This document shows positions 29,039 to 40,399 of a stretch of 64,000 bases of DNA, piece by piece. How positions within the stretch are numbered: position 1 is the first letter of the stretch; the number at the start of each line of letters is the position of its first letter. The translations under genes were made by a program, and so were the position numbers. This DNA comes from Pantoea sp. IMH (GTDB lineage: Bacteria; Pseudomonadota; Gammaproteobacteria; Enterobacterales; Enterobacteriaceae): NCBI RefSeq assembly GCF_000599885.1, contig NZ_JFGT01000005.1, positions 372,001-436,000 on the forward strand. The letters run 5' to 3'. The notes under the pieces are model-generated. The model was not told where the DNA came from, searched no databases, and worked only from the letters and a program-made list of their open reading frames with translations.

Positions 29039-30049
29039 TCAGTGCAGTTTGGCCAGCGTTGCGACCATCACCGCCTTGATCGTATGCAGGCGGTTTTCTG
29101 CCTGGTCGAACACCACGCTATGAGGCGATTCAAACACTTCATCGGTCACTTCCATACCGCCGTGCAGGTCATACTGCTCCGCCATCTGGCTGCCAAGCAC
29201 GGTCTGATCGTCATGAAAGGCGGGCAGACAATGCAGAAACTTCACCTGCGGATTGCCGGTCAGCGCAAGCATGGCGCGGTTAACCTGATAATCCCTCAAC
29301 AGCGCGATGCGCTCCTGCCAGACCGCTTTCGGCTCGCCCATCGATACCCAGACGTCGGTATAGATAAAATCGGCGCCGTTCACGCCTTCAGCCACATCTT
29401 CAGTCAGGGTGATTTTGCCGCCGGTCTTCTCCGCCGCCTGACGGCATTCCGCCACCAGCGCCGCTTCCGGCCAGCACGCCTTCGGCGCGACCAGGCGCAG
29501 ATCCAGCCCGACCAGCGCGGCGGCTTCCATCATGGTATTTCCCATGTTGTTGCGCGCATCTCCCACATAGGCGAGCGTCATCTGACTGAATGCTTTCTCC
29601 GGCAGATGCTCCTGCATGGTCAGCAGGTCAGCAAGCAGCTGAGTAGGGTGAAACTCATCGGTCAGGCCGTTCCATACCGGCACACCCGCATGTTCCGCCA
29701 GCGATTCAACCAGCGCCTGACCATAACCGCGATACTGAATACCGTGATACATCCGGCCAAGCACGCGCGCGGTATCCTTCATCGACTCTTTATGGCCGAT
29801 CTGGCTGCCGCTTGGCCCAAGATAGGTGACGTTGGCGCCCTGATCGTAGGCGGCAACTTCGAAAGAGCACCGGGTGCGGGTCGAGTCTTTTTCGAAGATG
29901 AGCGCAATGTTTTTCCCCTCGAGGTGCCGGGTTTCTTCACCATTTTGCTTGTCGGTTTTCAGGGTGGCGGCCAGCGCCAGTAGGGCGGTTAACTCGGCGG
30001 GGGTAAAATCGAACAGCCTGAGAAAGTGGCGTTGATATAACTGACTCAT
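29039..30049 (-). CDS. argF: Ornithine carbamoyltransferase
   Basis: This enzyme makes citrulline from ornithine and carbamoyl phosphate for arginine synthesis. The carbamoyl-phosphate loop [21 protein letters not shown] is at about residue 53. The ornithine-site HCLPAFHD is near residue 273, and DVWVSMGE is present. It is 336 residues long, like E. coli ArgF/ArgI. I use argF because only one copy is visible; argI would be the E. coli positional name. ARG boxes lie upstream. Confidence 0.95.
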   Translation of the reverse strand: MSQLYQRHFLRLFDFTPAELTALLALAATLKTDKQNGEETRHLEGKNIALIFEKDSTRTRCSFEVAAYDQGANVTYLGPSGSQIGHKESMKDTARVLGRMYHGIQYRGYGQALVESLAEHAGVPVWNGLTDEFHPTQLLADLLTMQEHLPEKAFSQMTLAYVGDARNNMGNTMMEAAALVGLDLRLVAPKACWPEAALVAECRQAAEKTGGKITLTEDVAEGVNGADFIYTDVWVSMGEPKAVWQERIALLRDYQVNRAMLALTGNPQVKFLHCLPAFHDDQTVLGSQMAEQYDLHGGMEVTDEVFESPHSVVFDQAENRLHTIKAVMVATLAKLH

Positions 30050-30070
30050 AAAGCACTCCGGAGATTAATA

Positions 30071-30109
30071 AATGAATTAAAATTCAATTTAAACGTATGG
30101 ATATGCATT
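30071..30109. promoter_or_regulatory. Tandem ARG boxes (ArgR operator)
   Basis: TGAATTAAAATTCA (30073-30086) is a near-perfect ARG box. A second, weaker 18-bp box lies at 30092-30109 (core TATGGATATGCAT), three bases away, the standard spacing for an ArgR hexamer. They sit 22-60 bases upstream of the argF start. Confidence 0.85.
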
Positions 30110-30208
30110 TTCAACCCCAGCGGCAAGAAACTTTTCTATAAAGGTAGTGGCAGGATGGGCAGTGTGGGAAAATACTTGTCAAAGATGCCACACATTGAGG
30201 AACGGATC

Positions 30209-30628
30209 ATGGCTAATGAAGCATTGCTGGAAGAGCAGCGTGAAGAGACGCGGCTGATTATTGAAGAGCTGCTGGATGACGGCAGCGATCCCGATGCGCT
30301 TTACACCATCGAACACCACCTCTCCTGCGACAGTTTCGACGCGCTGGAAAAGGCGGCGGTGGAAGCGTTTAAACTCGGTTATGAAGTCACCGAGCCTGAA
30401 GAGCTGGATCTGGAAGATGGCACCAAGGTGATGTGCTGCGACATTCTCAGCGAAGGTGCGCTGAATGCAGAGCTGATTGACGCACAGGTGGAACAGCTGA
30501 TCGATCTGGCAGGAAAATACAACGTGGATTACGACGGCTGGGGCACCTACTTCGAAGATCCGGATGCAGAAGATGAGGACGATGACGGTGAAATGATTGA
30601 CGATGAGGACAACGGCATTCGTCACTAA
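30209..30628 (+). CDS. rraB: Regulator of RNase E activity B
   Basis: RraB binds RNase E and modulates degradosome composition and mRNA decay. The 139-residue acidic protein contains the conserved [22 protein letters not shown] and [12 protein letters not shown] segments and ends in an Asp/Glu-rich tail. I chose the ATG at 30209, eight bases after GAGG. An in-frame ATG at 30155 precedes it without family similarity. It is divergent from argF. Confidence 0.96.
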   Translation: MANEALLEEQREETRLIIEELLDDGSDPDALYTIEHHLSCDSFDALEKAAVEAFKLGYEVTEPEELDLEDGTKVMCCDILSEGALNAELIDAQVEQLIDLAGKYNVDYDGWGTYFEDPDAEDEDDDGEMIDDEDNGIRH

Positions 30629-30636
30629 CCGTTCTG

Positions 30637-30661
30637 GCCGGGGAGGGAACATCTCCCCGGC
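30637..30661 (+). terminator. Hairpin after rraB
   Basis: GCCGGGGAG (30637-30645) pairs with CTCCCCGGC (30653-30661) over a seven-base loop, followed by only ACTTT. It lies between rraB and miaE and may attenuate readthrough. Confidence 0.5.
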
Positions 30662-30699
30662 ACTTTATGACCACGCTTTTAATGGATCGTTATTCCCGC

Positions 30700-31467
30700 A
30701 TGAACACCGAGCACCTGCTTGCCCCCATTCACGCTTTTCTGCACTGTAAAACCCCTCAGGCCTGGACAGATGAAGCCCGCAAGCCGGAGAATCTGCCGCT
30801 GCTGCTGACCGATCATCTGGTCTGTGAACTGAAGGCGGCGCAAACGGCAATGTGGCTTATCCGCAAATATGTGGCCGACAAAGAGAGCGGCGAAGCGCTG
30901 CTGGCCTGGCTCAGGCCCTGGGAACAGTTTGTCCACAGTGAAAATGTTGACCTGGCGTTTCTTGAGCAGCAGAAAGGGTTATCGAAAGCGATTATCAGCC
31001 GGACGGAAGTCCCCTATGGTGACAATCTCGTCGACAAGATGGTCCTGCTGATTAAAGAAGAACTGCACCATTTCTGGCAGGTGCTGGAAATTATGCAGGC
31101 GCGTAACATCCCCTATATCAAAATCACCGCCAGCCGTTACGCCAAAGGGCTGATGCGGGAAGTGACCACGCACGAGCCGCAGACGCTGGTGGATAAGCTG
31201 ATTTGCGGGGCCTACATCGAAGCTCGCTCCTGCGAACGCTTTGCCAGCCTCGCGCCTTATCTGGATGCGGAACTGGCCGCTTTTTATATCTCGCTGTTGC
31301 GCTCTGAAGCGCGCCACTACCAGGATTACCTGGCGCTGGCGGCGGAGATCTCAGCCACGGATATCAGCGCCCGGGTAAGGAAAATTGGTGAAACGGAAGC
31401 GAAGCTTATTCAGGAACCGGACAGCGAACTGCGCTTTCACAGCGGCGTACCGGCTTTCAGGACATAA
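30700..31467 (+). CDS. miaE: tRNA-(ms2io6A37) hydroxylase MiaE
   Basis: MiaE is an oxygen-dependent di-iron hydroxylase that makes ms2io6A from ms2i6A at tRNA position 37. It is found in Salmonella, Pantoea and relatives but not in E. coli. Ferritin-like iron ligands are visible in the EELHHFWQ and EARSCERF motifs and in RSEARHYQDY. I placed the start at MNTEHLLAPIHAFLHC (30700) by family alignment. In-frame ATGs at 30667 and 30682 add up to 11 residues, and none has a good ribosome-binding site. Confidence 0.92.
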   Translation: MNTEHLLAPIHAFLHCKTPQAWTDEARKPENLPLLLTDHLVCELKAAQTAMWLIRKYVADKESGEALLAWLRPWEQFVHSENVDLAFLEQQKGLSKAIISRTEVPYGDNLVDKMVLLIKEELHHFWQVLEIMQARNIPYIKITASRYAKGLMREVTTHEPQTLVDKLICGAYIEARSCERFASLAPYLDAELAAFYISLLRSEARHYQDYLALAAEISATDISARVRKIGETEAKLIQEPDSELRFHSGVPAFRT

Positions 31468-31512
31468 GAAGCGGTCAGGCGTTAATTCAGCATGGTGCTG
31501 AGGCTCGCTTAT

Positions 31513-32022
31513 TCAGCATGGTCTTAACGATCGCAGCATGGTCACTTCACAATCCACATGGCCGGTGTTGCCCATTGGCCCGTCGATATGCTGAAAGCCC
31601 AGATGCTCATAAAGCCGCACGGCGCGGGTCAGCGAGGCGGTGGTTTCAAGGTAGCAGCGCTGAAATCCCCGCTCGCGGGCAAAATCCATCGCCTGCATCG
31701 CCAGTTCTCGTGCCATGCCCATACCGCGAATGGCCGGCATAAAATACATTTTTTGCAGTTCGCAGGTACCCTCATCACCGCCCTGAAGCGGCGCCACGCC
31801 GCCGCCGCCGAGCACTTTCCCTTCCAGTTCTATCACCCAGTAGGCGCTGTTGGCCTCACTGTAGCGTTCAAACAGGCGGTCAAGATCGGGGTCAGAGACG
31901 GTAAAACCTTTATCGGCGGTCAGGCCAAATTCAGCGGAAACGTCGCGGATAACCTGGGCGATATGCGGATTATCCGCGGCCTGAATAGGCCGGACCCGCA
32001 GTCGGGTTGGGAGCGTTGTCAT
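31513..32022 (-). CDS. yjgM: GNAT acetyltransferase YjgM
   Basis: This 169-residue GNAT-family N-acetyltransferase aligns along its length with E. coli YjgM. It carries the acetyl-CoA motif [18 protein letters not shown] and [21 protein letters not shown]. It belongs to a family reported to acetylate small amino-acid-like substrates, but the substrate here is unknown. It lies between miaE and valS, as in Salmonella. Confidence 0.9.
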   Translation of the reverse strand: MTTLPTRLRVRPIQAADNPHIAQVIRDVSAEFGLTADKGFTVSDPDLDRLFERYSEANSAYWVIELEGKVLGGGGVAPLQGGDEGTCELQKMYFMPAIRGMGMARELAMQAMDFARERGFQRCYLETTASLTRAVRLYEHLGFQHIDGPMGNTGHVDCEVTMLRSLRPC

Positions 32023-32142
32023 AGTCGGTGCCGTTCATTTTCTGATCCAATGGCAGTGTAATAACACCGCCAGCGACGGGATGCAATCCTGTACCAGAGG
32101 AAGCATGAGCCTTAAAGCTGCACCGGGTTAATCGCAGGCATG

Positions 32143-32172
32143 AAAAAGGCCCGGCAAAGTGCTTACCGGGCC
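32143..32172 (-). terminator. valS terminator
   Basis: On the minus strand GGCCCGG and CCGGGCC enclose an 11-base loop and run into TTTTT (32147 down to 32143). It lies 20 bases after the valS stop. Confidence 0.82.
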
Positions 32173-32191
32173 TGACAGATGCAGAAAGGAT

Positions 32192-35047
32192 TTACAGTGC
32201 TTTAATCACTTCCTGCTGCTCAATCAGCTTCGCTTTGGCCTGCTCAAAACCGGCCATGCGCTCACGCTCTTTCGCCACGACGGCTTCCGGTGCGCGGGAA
32301 ACAAAGCCTTCATTGGAGAGCTTGCCTTCGATCTTACCGATTTCCACTTCCAGCTTGGTCACTTCCTTCGCCAGACGCTCCAGCTCGGCGGTTTTATCCA
32401 CCAGGTCGGCCATCGGGATCAGCAGTTCCGCACCCTCGATAATCTTGGTGACGGAAACCGGCGCTTCCTCACCGGCGGCCAGGCAGCGCAGGCTGTCCAG
32501 ACGCGCCAGCGTTTTCAGGAAGTTATGGTTATCAGTCACCCGGCGCACCACGTCGGCGCTGGCGCCACGCAGCAGCACTTCCAGCGGTTTCGATGGCGGC
32601 AGATTCATCTCGGCACGAATATTACGTACCGCGACAATTGCCTGCTTCAGCCATTCGGTATCGTTCAGCGCGGCGTCATCCACCTTCGCCTCATCAAAGG
32701 CTGGCATCGGCTGCAGCATGATGGTGTCATCGCTGATGTTTTTCAGCACTTTCACCTGCTGCCAGATGGTTTCGGTAATAAACGGAATGATCGGATGCGC
32801 CAGGCGCAGCAGTGCTTCCAGAACATTCACCAGCGTATTACGGGTACCGCGCAGCTGAGCTTCTGAACCGCCGTTCATTACCGGCTTGGCCAGCTCCAGA
32901 TACCAGTCGCAGAACTGGTTCCAGGTGAACTCATAAAGGATATTGGCCGCGATATCGAAACGATAGCTGTCCAGCGCGCCGCGATACGCTTTCACCGTCT
33001 GGTTAAATTCAGCGATGATCCAGCGATCCGCCAGCGACAGTTCAAGCTCGCCGCCGTTAAAGCCGCAATCCTGATCCTGAGTGTTCATCAGCACAAAGCG
33101 GCTGGCGTTCCACAGCTTATTACAGAAGTTGCGGTAACCTTCCAGGCGTTTCATATCCCAGTTGATATCACGACCGGTGGAAGCGAGTGCCGCCAGGGTA
33201 AAGCGCAGGGCATCGGTGCCGTGCGGCTCGATGCCGTTCGGGAACTGCTTCTCGGTGCGCTTGCGGATTTTGTCCGCCAGCTGCGGCTGCATCATATTGC
33301 CGGTGCGCTTCTCCAGCAGATCTTCCAGCGAAATGCCGTCTACCATATCCAGCGGATCGATGACGTTGCCTTTCGACTTGGACATCTTCTGGCCTTCATC
33401 ATCGCGGATCAGACCGGTCATATAGACGGTCTTGAACGGCACCTGAGGCTTGCCGTTCTCATCTTTGATAAAGTGCATGGTCAGCATGATCATGCGGGCG
33501 ATCCAGAAGAAGATGATGTCGAAGCCGCTGACCAGCACGCTGGTAGGATGGAAGGTGCGCAGCGCATCGGTATTCTCAGGCCAGCCCAGCGTGGAGAAAG
33601 TCCACAGGCCGGAAGAGAACCAGGTGTCCAGCACGTCTTCATCCTGGTTCAGCGCCACCTCTGCCCCCAGGTTATTTTCCGCACGGACTTCTTCCTCGGT
33701 ACGGCCAACGTAGACGTTGCCTTCGGCGTCATACCAGGCCGGGATACGGTGACCCCACCAGAGCTGGCGGGAGATACACCAGTCCTGAATGTCACGCATC
33801 CAGGAGAAGTACATGTTTTCATACTGCTTCGGCACGAACTGGATATCACCCTGCTCAACGGCTTCAACGGCCACTTTCGCCAGCGGCGCGGTACGCACGT
33901 ACCACTGATCGGTCAGCATCGGCTCAATCACCACGCCGCCGCGATCGCCGTAAGGCACGGTCAGGTCGTGCGGTTTGATCTCATCCAGCAGGCCCAGCGC
34001 GTCAACGGCCGCCACCACAGCTTTACGGGCGGCAAAGCGCTCCAGATTCTGGAATTCCGCCGGGATAGCCGGATCGCAGACGTTGCTCTCCTCACCGTTG
34101 GTATCGTAAACCTGCGCCTCTTCACGGATATTACCGTCAAAGGTCAGGATATTAATCATCGGCAGCTGGTGACGACGGCCTACTTCATAGTCGTTGAAGT
34201 CGTGCGCAGGCGTGATTTTCACGCAGCCGGTGCCTTTTTCCATGTCGGCGTGCTCGTCGCCCACAACCGGAATACGGCGGTTCACCAGCGGCAGCACCAC
34301 GAATTTGCCAATCAGATCTTTGTAGCGCGGATCTTCCGGGTTAACGGCCACACCGGTATCGCCCAGCACCGTCTCAGGACGGGTGGTGGCGACAACCAGA
34401 TAATCTTTGCCATCGGCGGTTTTCGCACCGTCGGCCAGTGGATAGCGGATATGCCACATTGAGCCTTTAGACTCACGGTTTTCCACTTCCAGATCGGAGA
34501 TTGCGGTGCGCAGTTTCGGATCCCAGTTAACCAGGCGCTTGCCGCGGTAAATCAGGTTCTCTTTATAGAGGCGGACAAACACTTCTTTGACGGCGTTGGA
34601 GAGGCCGTCATCCATGGTGAAGCGCTCGCGCTCCCAGTCCACGGAGTTACCCAGACGGCGCATCTGGCGGGTAATGGTGCCGCCGGATTCCGCTTTCCAC
34701 TGCCAGATCTTGTCAATGAAGGCATCACGGCCATAATCCTGACGGGTTTTTCCTTCTTCAGCGGCGATTTTACGCTCGACCACCATCTGGGTAGCGATAC
34801 CCGCGTGATCGGTACCGGCCTGCCACAGGGTGTTTTTTCCCTGCATGCGCTGGTAGCGGATCATGGTATCCATGATGGTCTGCTGGAAAGCGTGTCCCAT
34901 ATGCAAGCTGCCGGTAACGTTCGGCGGCGGGATCATGATGCAGAAGCTTTCCTGGCGGGTGTCGCCATGCGGTTTGAAGTAGCCCTGCTTTTCCCAGTGC
35001 TCGTAAAGCGGCTGTTCGATCTCTTGCGGGTTATATGTCTTTTCCAT
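32192..35047 (-). CDS. valS: Valyl-tRNA synthetase
   Basis: This class I aminoacyl-tRNA synthetase of 951 residues is the same length as E. coli ValS. The HIGH motif appears as [15 protein letters not shown] near residue 42 and the KMSKS loop as [14 protein letters not shown] near residue 554. The editing domain lies between, and a C-terminal coiled coil follows ([24 protein letters not shown]). It starts six bases after holC ends, so the two form an operon. Confidence 0.98.
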   Translation of the reverse strand: MEKTYNPQEIEQPLYEHWEKQGYFKPHGDTRQESFCIMIPPPNVTGSLHMGHAFQQTIMDTMIRYQRMQGKNTLWQAGTDHAGIATQMVVERKIAAEEGKTRQDYGRDAFIDKIWQWKAESGGTITRQMRRLGNSVDWERERFTMDDGLSNAVKEVFVRLYKENLIYRGKRLVNWDPKLRTAISDLEVENRESKGSMWHIRYPLADGAKTADGKDYLVVATTRPETVLGDTGVAVNPEDPRYKDLIGKFVVLPLVNRRIPVVGDEHADMEKGTGCVKITPAHDFNDYEVGRRHQLPMINILTFDGNIREEAQVYDTNGEESNVCDPAIPAEFQNLERFAARKAVVAAVDALGLLDEIKPHDLTVPYGDRGGVVIEPMLTDQWYVRTAPLAKVAVEAVEQGDIQFVPKQYENMYFSWMRDIQDWCISRQLWWGHRIPAWYDAEGNVYVGRTEEEVRAENNLGAEVALNQDEDVLDTWFSSGLWTFSTLGWPENTDALRTFHPTSVLVSGFDIIFFWIARMIMLTMHFIKDENGKPQVPFKTVYMTGLIRDDEGQKMSKSKGNVIDPLDMVDGISLEDLLEKRTGNMMQPQLADKIRKRTEKQFPNGIEPHGTDALRFTLAALASTGRDINWDMKRLEGYRNFCNKLWNASRFVLMNTQDQDCGFNGGELELSLADRWIIAEFNQTVKAYRGALDSYRFDIAANILYEFTWNQFCDWYLELAKPVMNGGSEAQLRGTRNTLVNVLEALLRLAHPIIPFITETIWQQVKVLKNISDDTIMLQPMPAFDEAKVDDAALNDTEWLKQAIVAVRNIRAEMNLPPSKPLEVLLRGASADVVRRVTDNHNFLKTLARLDSLRCLAAGEEAPVSVTKIIEGAELLIPMADLVDKTAELERLAKEVTKLEVEIGKIEGKLSNEGFVSRAPEAVVAKERERMAGFEQAKAKLIEQQEVIKAL

Positions 35048-35052
35048 TTCTG

Positions 35053-35508
35053 CTATGTCTTAGGCACGGGCGGCGTGGCCGTATTCAAGTGGAATCCAAC
35101 GCTGCGATACGCCTTAAAGCGTTCGCGCGCCAGCTGTTTCAATGATTCTTCAGTCGGGACAAAGTCTATCACTTCATGGAAAGCGGTGGCAAAATCCACA
35201 AAGTAGGGCAGCAGGCTGATCAGCAGATCGCGCGGGGCGTTGCCGCGCCGCTGTGGCCAGGCCAGCTCCACCGGCGCGCCATACTTTGGCCCTTCGCCCG
35301 CCAGGTTATGGGGAACAAAGGCGCTGGCGGGGCGCTGCCACAGCGCCTCATCCAGCCGGATCGCCTGCGCTTCATCCTCACAGGCGATCAGCACGCGTTT
35401 CCCCTCGCGCCAGCGCGTCTCCGCCAGCTCACAGGCCAGCGCTTCCAGCGCGCTGAGGCCCGCAACCGGCGTATCGGTTTCCAGCAGATAAAAGGTGGCG
35501 TTTTTCAT
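35053..35508 (-). CDS. holC: DNA polymerase III subunit chi
   Basis: HolC is the clamp-loader accessory subunit that contacts SSB. The 151-residue protein begins [15 protein letters not shown] and contains the conserved [19 protein letters not shown] and [12 protein letters not shown]-like ([17 protein letters not shown]) stretches. The open frame extends to 35586, but the first 26 codons lie in the hairpin-rich leader and lack similarity. It lies upstream of valS with a five-base gap. Confidence 0.95.
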   Translation of the reverse strand: MKNATFYLLETDTPVAGLSALEALACELAETRWREGKRVLIACEDEAQAIRLDEALWQRPASAFVPHNLAGEGPKYGAPVELAWPQRRGNAPRDLLISLLPYFVDFATAFHEVIDFVPTEESLKQLARERFKAYRSVGFHLNTATPPVPKT

Positions 35509-35525
35509 AACTGAGCCTGCTACTG

Positions 35526-35553
35526 AATAAAAACGGGCGGAAAAATTCCGCCC
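35526..35553 (-). terminator. pepA terminator before holC
   Basis: On the minus strand GGGCGGAA and TTCCGCCC (35546-35553 with 35535-35542) form a stem with a TTT loop, followed by CGTTTTTATT. A second perfect stem just after the pepA stop pairs GGCGGGTCGA (35591-35600) with TCGACCCGCC (35607-35616), without a T run. Together they separate pepA from holC-valS. Confidence 0.75.
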
Positions 35554-35622
35554 TGAAATTGACTGCCGTAATTTTACAGGCTGCACCCTGGGCGGGTCGA
35601 ATAAAATCGACCCGCCGGCGGA

Positions 35623-37149
<1,527 letters not shown>

Positions 37150-37421
37150 TTAAAGACAACGGCGCTTGCTGCGGCTAGAATGGTGCGCTTTCATAACGTC
37201 CGCTGCCGGGGCACAACGCCGTTAAGGGTAACGGGCGACAGATTTAGTTTCGGTGATTACCCGCCAGATTGGGGTAAAATGGTGTTTCTACCTCACCAGA
37301 ACGCGATTATTGTCATACTCTTTGAGCTATGACGAGGGCCATTGATGAGAATAAATGGCGTATAAGCGATGAAACTAGCGATTTTCCTGCAAAAAGACAA
37401 GTTTTCACAGGCGTACTCAGC

Positions 37422-38522
37422 GTGATCATCATTAGATATCTGGTTCGTGAAACGCTCAAAAGCCAGCTGGCTATCCTTTTCATCCTGCTGCTGATCTTCT
37501 TTTGTCAGAAGCTGGTCAGGATATTAGGCGCCGCGGCAGAGGGCGAAGTACCGACAAATTTAGTACTGACATTATTGGGCCTTGGCGTTTCGGAAATGGC
37601 GCAGCTAATTCTGCCGCTAAGCCTCTTTTTAGCCATTTTGATGACGCTCGGCCGGTTGTATACCGAGAGTGAAATCACGGTGATGCACGCCTGCGGCTTA
37701 AGCAAAGCGGTGCTGGTGAAAGCGGCGATGGTACTGATGCTGTTCACCGCCGTGGTCGCGGCCGTTAACGTCGCCTGGCTCGGTCCCTGGTCTTCCCGCT
37801 ATCAGAATGAAGTGACGACCAACGCCAAGGCCAACCCCGGCGCCGCCGCGCTGGCTGCCGGTCAGTTCCAGCAGTCCGGGGACGGGCAGTCCGTGCTGTT
37901 TATTGAGAACGTGAAGGGTAACACCTTCGGTAATGTGTTCCTGGCGCAGCTGCGGCCAAAAGGGAACGCGCGCCCTTCGGTAGTGATGGCGGATAAAGGG
38001 CATATGGAGCAGCGGCAGGATGGTTCTCAGGTGGTGACGCTGGATAACGGCACCCGCTTTGAAGGTACCGCCATGCTGCGCGATTTCCGCATCACCGACT
38101 TCAAAAACTATCAGGCGATTGTGGGCCATCAGCAAGTGCTGCTTGACCCGAACGATGCCGAGCAGATGGACTTCAAAACCCTCTGGCAGTCTCCTAAGCC
38201 GGAGTTTGCCAGCGAGCTGCACTGGCGGCTGACGCTGATTTTCTCCGTGCTGGTGATGGCGCTGATGGTGGTGCCGCTCAGCGTGGTGAACCCACGTCAG
38301 GGTCGCGTGCTTTCGATGCTTCCCGCCATGTTGCTCTATCTGATCTTCTTCCTGCTGCAAAGCTCGTTGCGCTCCAGCGGGGCGAAAGGGCGCCTGGATC
38401 CCGCCATCTGGATGTGGGGAGTGAACCTCTTTTACCTGGCGCTGGCGGTGCTGCTTAACGTCTGGGATACGGTGCCGATGCGGCGTATTCGTGCCCGCTT
38501 CAGCAAGAGAGGTACCGTCTGA
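37422..38522 (+). CDS. lptF: LPS export permease LptF
   Basis: LptF is one of the two inner-membrane permease subunits of the LptB2FGC ABC transporter that extracts lipopolysaccharide. It has three N-terminal and three C-terminal membrane segments flanking a periplasmic beta-jellyroll of about residues 125-260. I chose the GTG at 37422 (VIIIRYLVRETLKSQLA), the start used in E. coli. The frame opens 31 codons earlier without similarity. The stop overlaps the lptG start by one base. Confidence 0.95.
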   Translation: MIIIRYLVRETLKSQLAILFILLLIFFCQKLVRILGAAAEGEVPTNLVLTLLGLGVSEMAQLILPLSLFLAILMTLGRLYTESEITVMHACGLSKAVLVKAAMVLMLFTAVVAAVNVAWLGPWSSRYQNEVTTNAKANPGAAALAAGQFQQSGDGQSVLFIENVKGNTFGNVFLAQLRPKGNARPSVVMADKGHMEQRQDGSQVVTLDNGTRFEGTAMLRDFRITDFKNYQAIVGHQQVLLDPNDAEQMDFKTLWQSPKPEFASELHWRLTLIFSVLVMALMVVPLSVVNPRQGRVLSMLPAMLLYLIFFLLQSSLRSSGAKGRLDPAIWMWGVNLFYLALAVLLNVWDTVPMRRIRARFSKRGTV

Positions 38523-39598
38523 TGTTTGGCGTTCTCGACAGATATATCGGTAAAACAATCTTTAACACCATCATGGCCACGCTGTTTATGCTGGTCTCGC
38601 TTTCCGGCATCATCAAGTTTGTCGATCAGCTGCGCAAAACCGGGCAGGGCGAATATACCGCCCTCGGCGCCGGGCTTTACACCGTTCTCAGCATTCCTAA
38701 GGATATTGAAATTTTCTTCCCGATGGCGGCCCTGCTGGGTGCGCTGCTCGGGCTGGGAACGCTGGCGCAGCGCAGCGAGCTGGTGGTGATGCAGGCGTCT
38801 GGCTTTACCCGGATGCAGATCGCCGCTTCGGTGATGAAAACGGCGATCCCGCTGGTGATCCTGACCATGGCTATCGGCGAGTTTGTAGCGCCGCAGGGTG
38901 AGCAGATGGCGCGTAACTACCGCGCACAGCAGCTGGTGGGCGGCTCGCTGCTCTCAACGCAGAGCGGCCTCTGGGCGAAGGATGGTAACAACTTTATCTT
39001 TATTGAGCGCCTGAAGGATAACAGCGAGCTGGCCGGTATCAGTATTTACACTTTCAGTGACGATCGTCGCCTGCGCAGCGTCCGTTACGCCGCCTCGGCA
39101 AAATATAACCCCGAAGCCCGCGCGTGGGATCTCTCCCAGGTTGATGAGTCCGATCTGACCAATCCCCAGCAGGTTTCCGGCAGCCAGACGCTGACCGGCC
39201 AGTGGCAAACGACCCTGACGCCCGACAAGTTAGGCGTGGTGGCGCTGGACCCGGAAGCACTGTCGATCAGCGGGCTCTACAGTTATTCCAAATATCTTAA
39301 GCAGAGCGGGCAGGTGGCCGGGCGCTACCAGCTCAATATGTGGAGTAAGATCTTCCAGCCGCTGTCGGTGGCGGTGATGATGCTGATGGCGCTCTCGTTT
39401 ATCTTCGGGCCGCTGCGCAGCGTGTCGATGGGAATGCGCGTGGTGACCGGGATCAGCTTCGGCTTCCTGTTCTACGTGCTTGACCAGATCTTCGGCCCGC
39501 TGAGTCTGGTCTACAACATACCGCCCGTGCTGGGCGCGCTGCTGCCAAGCGCCGCGTTTTTCGCCCTCAGCGTCTATATGCTGCTGAAGCGACGCTAA
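38522..39598 (+). CDS. lptG: LPS export permease LptG
   Basis: LptG is the second permease of the LPS transporter, pairing with LptF and the ATPase LptB and connecting to LptC and LptA. The product is 358 residues with three membrane segments at each end around a periplasmic domain. The conserved cytoplasmic coupling region GTLAQRSELVVMQASGFTRMQI is present. Translation is coupled to lptF by the ATGA-type overlap. Confidence 0.96.
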   Translation: MFGVLDRYIGKTIFNTIMATLFMLVSLSGIIKFVDQLRKTGQGEYTALGAGLYTVLSIPKDIEIFFPMAALLGALLGLGTLAQRSELVVMQASGFTRMQIAASVMKTAIPLVILTMAIGEFVAPQGEQMARNYRAQQLVGGSLLSTQSGLWAKDGNNFIFIERLKDNSELAGISIYTFSDDRRLRSVRYAASAKYNPEARAWDLSQVDESDLTNPQQVSGSQTLTGQWQTTLTPDKLGVVALDPEALSISGLYSYSKYLKQSGQVAGRYQLNMWSKIFQPLSVAVMMLMALSFIFGPLRSVSMGMRVVTGISFGFLFYVLDQIFGPLSLVYNIPPVLGALLPSAAFFALSVYMLLKRR

Positions 39599-39607
39599 CC
39601 GGACTGA

Positions 39608-39640
39608 CCTTCCACGGCTGCCTGCCGTGGAAGGTTGCTT
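39608..39640 (+). terminator. lptG terminator
   Basis: CCTTCCACGG (39608-39617) pairs perfectly with CCGTGGAAGG (39625-39634), followed by TTGCTTAATT. The rest of the gap, up to 39966, is AT-rich and holds no gene. It should contain the promoter of the DUF2382 pair, but no unambiguous hexamers were chosen. Confidence 0.72.
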
Positions 39641-39966
39641 AATTGCCGCTGGTACTAAATCTTATAATCCCCGCCCCATAAATAACCCGGAAAAATATAA
39701 AACATCTCTGTTTATATTTCGCCGTTTTCCAGGGACAACGCATTTATAAAAATGTTCACAAAATAACGTTCAGTTTGTGTAAATAATACAGCTGCGCGAA
39801 TTTTTGTCAGTGAATTTAATTATTGTTACATTTTCAACGCTAACAGACGCAGCGGAAGAATTAATTTCAACTACAGTTATAAGCGTGAGGTTGTTAATAC
39901 TCTTGCGGTGAAAGGCAGCGTATCAGCGAAAGGCACATTTTTAATTATTCTCTACAGGATTTTACT

Positions 39967-40374
39967 ATGGGAAATAAAAACGCGCCGCAGGCTGAACAGG
40001 CAGAGCGCGCAGAAATTATGCCGCTGGCTGAAGAGGAAGTGACTCTCAGCAAGCAGCGCGAGGTGGACAGCAGGCTACGGCTTGAACGCACCACGCATTC
40101 TGTTGATAAGCTGCTGGAAGCCGAGCTGACACGCGATGAGGTGCATATTGAGCACGTCGCGAAAAACCAGCTGCTTACGTCCGATGACTCACCACAGGTT
40201 CGTCAGGAAGGGGAAGTATTAATTATTCCCGTGATCGAGGAACAGGTTGAAATAATACGTCGGAAAGTTCTGAAAGAAGAGATACATATTCACAAGCGGA
40301 CTAAAACTGAATTATTCAGGGAAAGTGTGACGCTACGCAATCAGGAAGTAACGATTACCAAAGAAAAACCCTGA
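39967..40374 (+). CDS. DUF2382 (YsnF/AvaK-type) protein
   Basis: This 135-residue, highly charged soluble protein is built almost entirely of one DUF2382 domain. Repeated beta strands of the type VTLSKQREVDSRLRLERTT and VEIIRRKVLKEEIHIHKRTKTELFRESVTLRNQEVTI are visible. Such proteins are linked to general stress and osmotic or desiccation responses in several bacteria. The molecular function is unknown. It starts after a short purine-rich sequence and is followed at 25 bases by a larger protein carrying the same domain, so they are probably one operon. Confidence 0.8.
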   Translation: MGNKNAPQAEQAERAEIMPLAEEEVTLSKQREVDSRLRLERTTHSVDKLLEAELTRDEVHIEHVAKNQLLTSDDSPQVRQEGEVLIIPVIEEQVEIIRRKVLKEEIHIHKRTKTELFRESVTLRNQEVTITKEKP

Positions 40375-40399
40375 CTTCATTAACTGCGAGGATCTATCC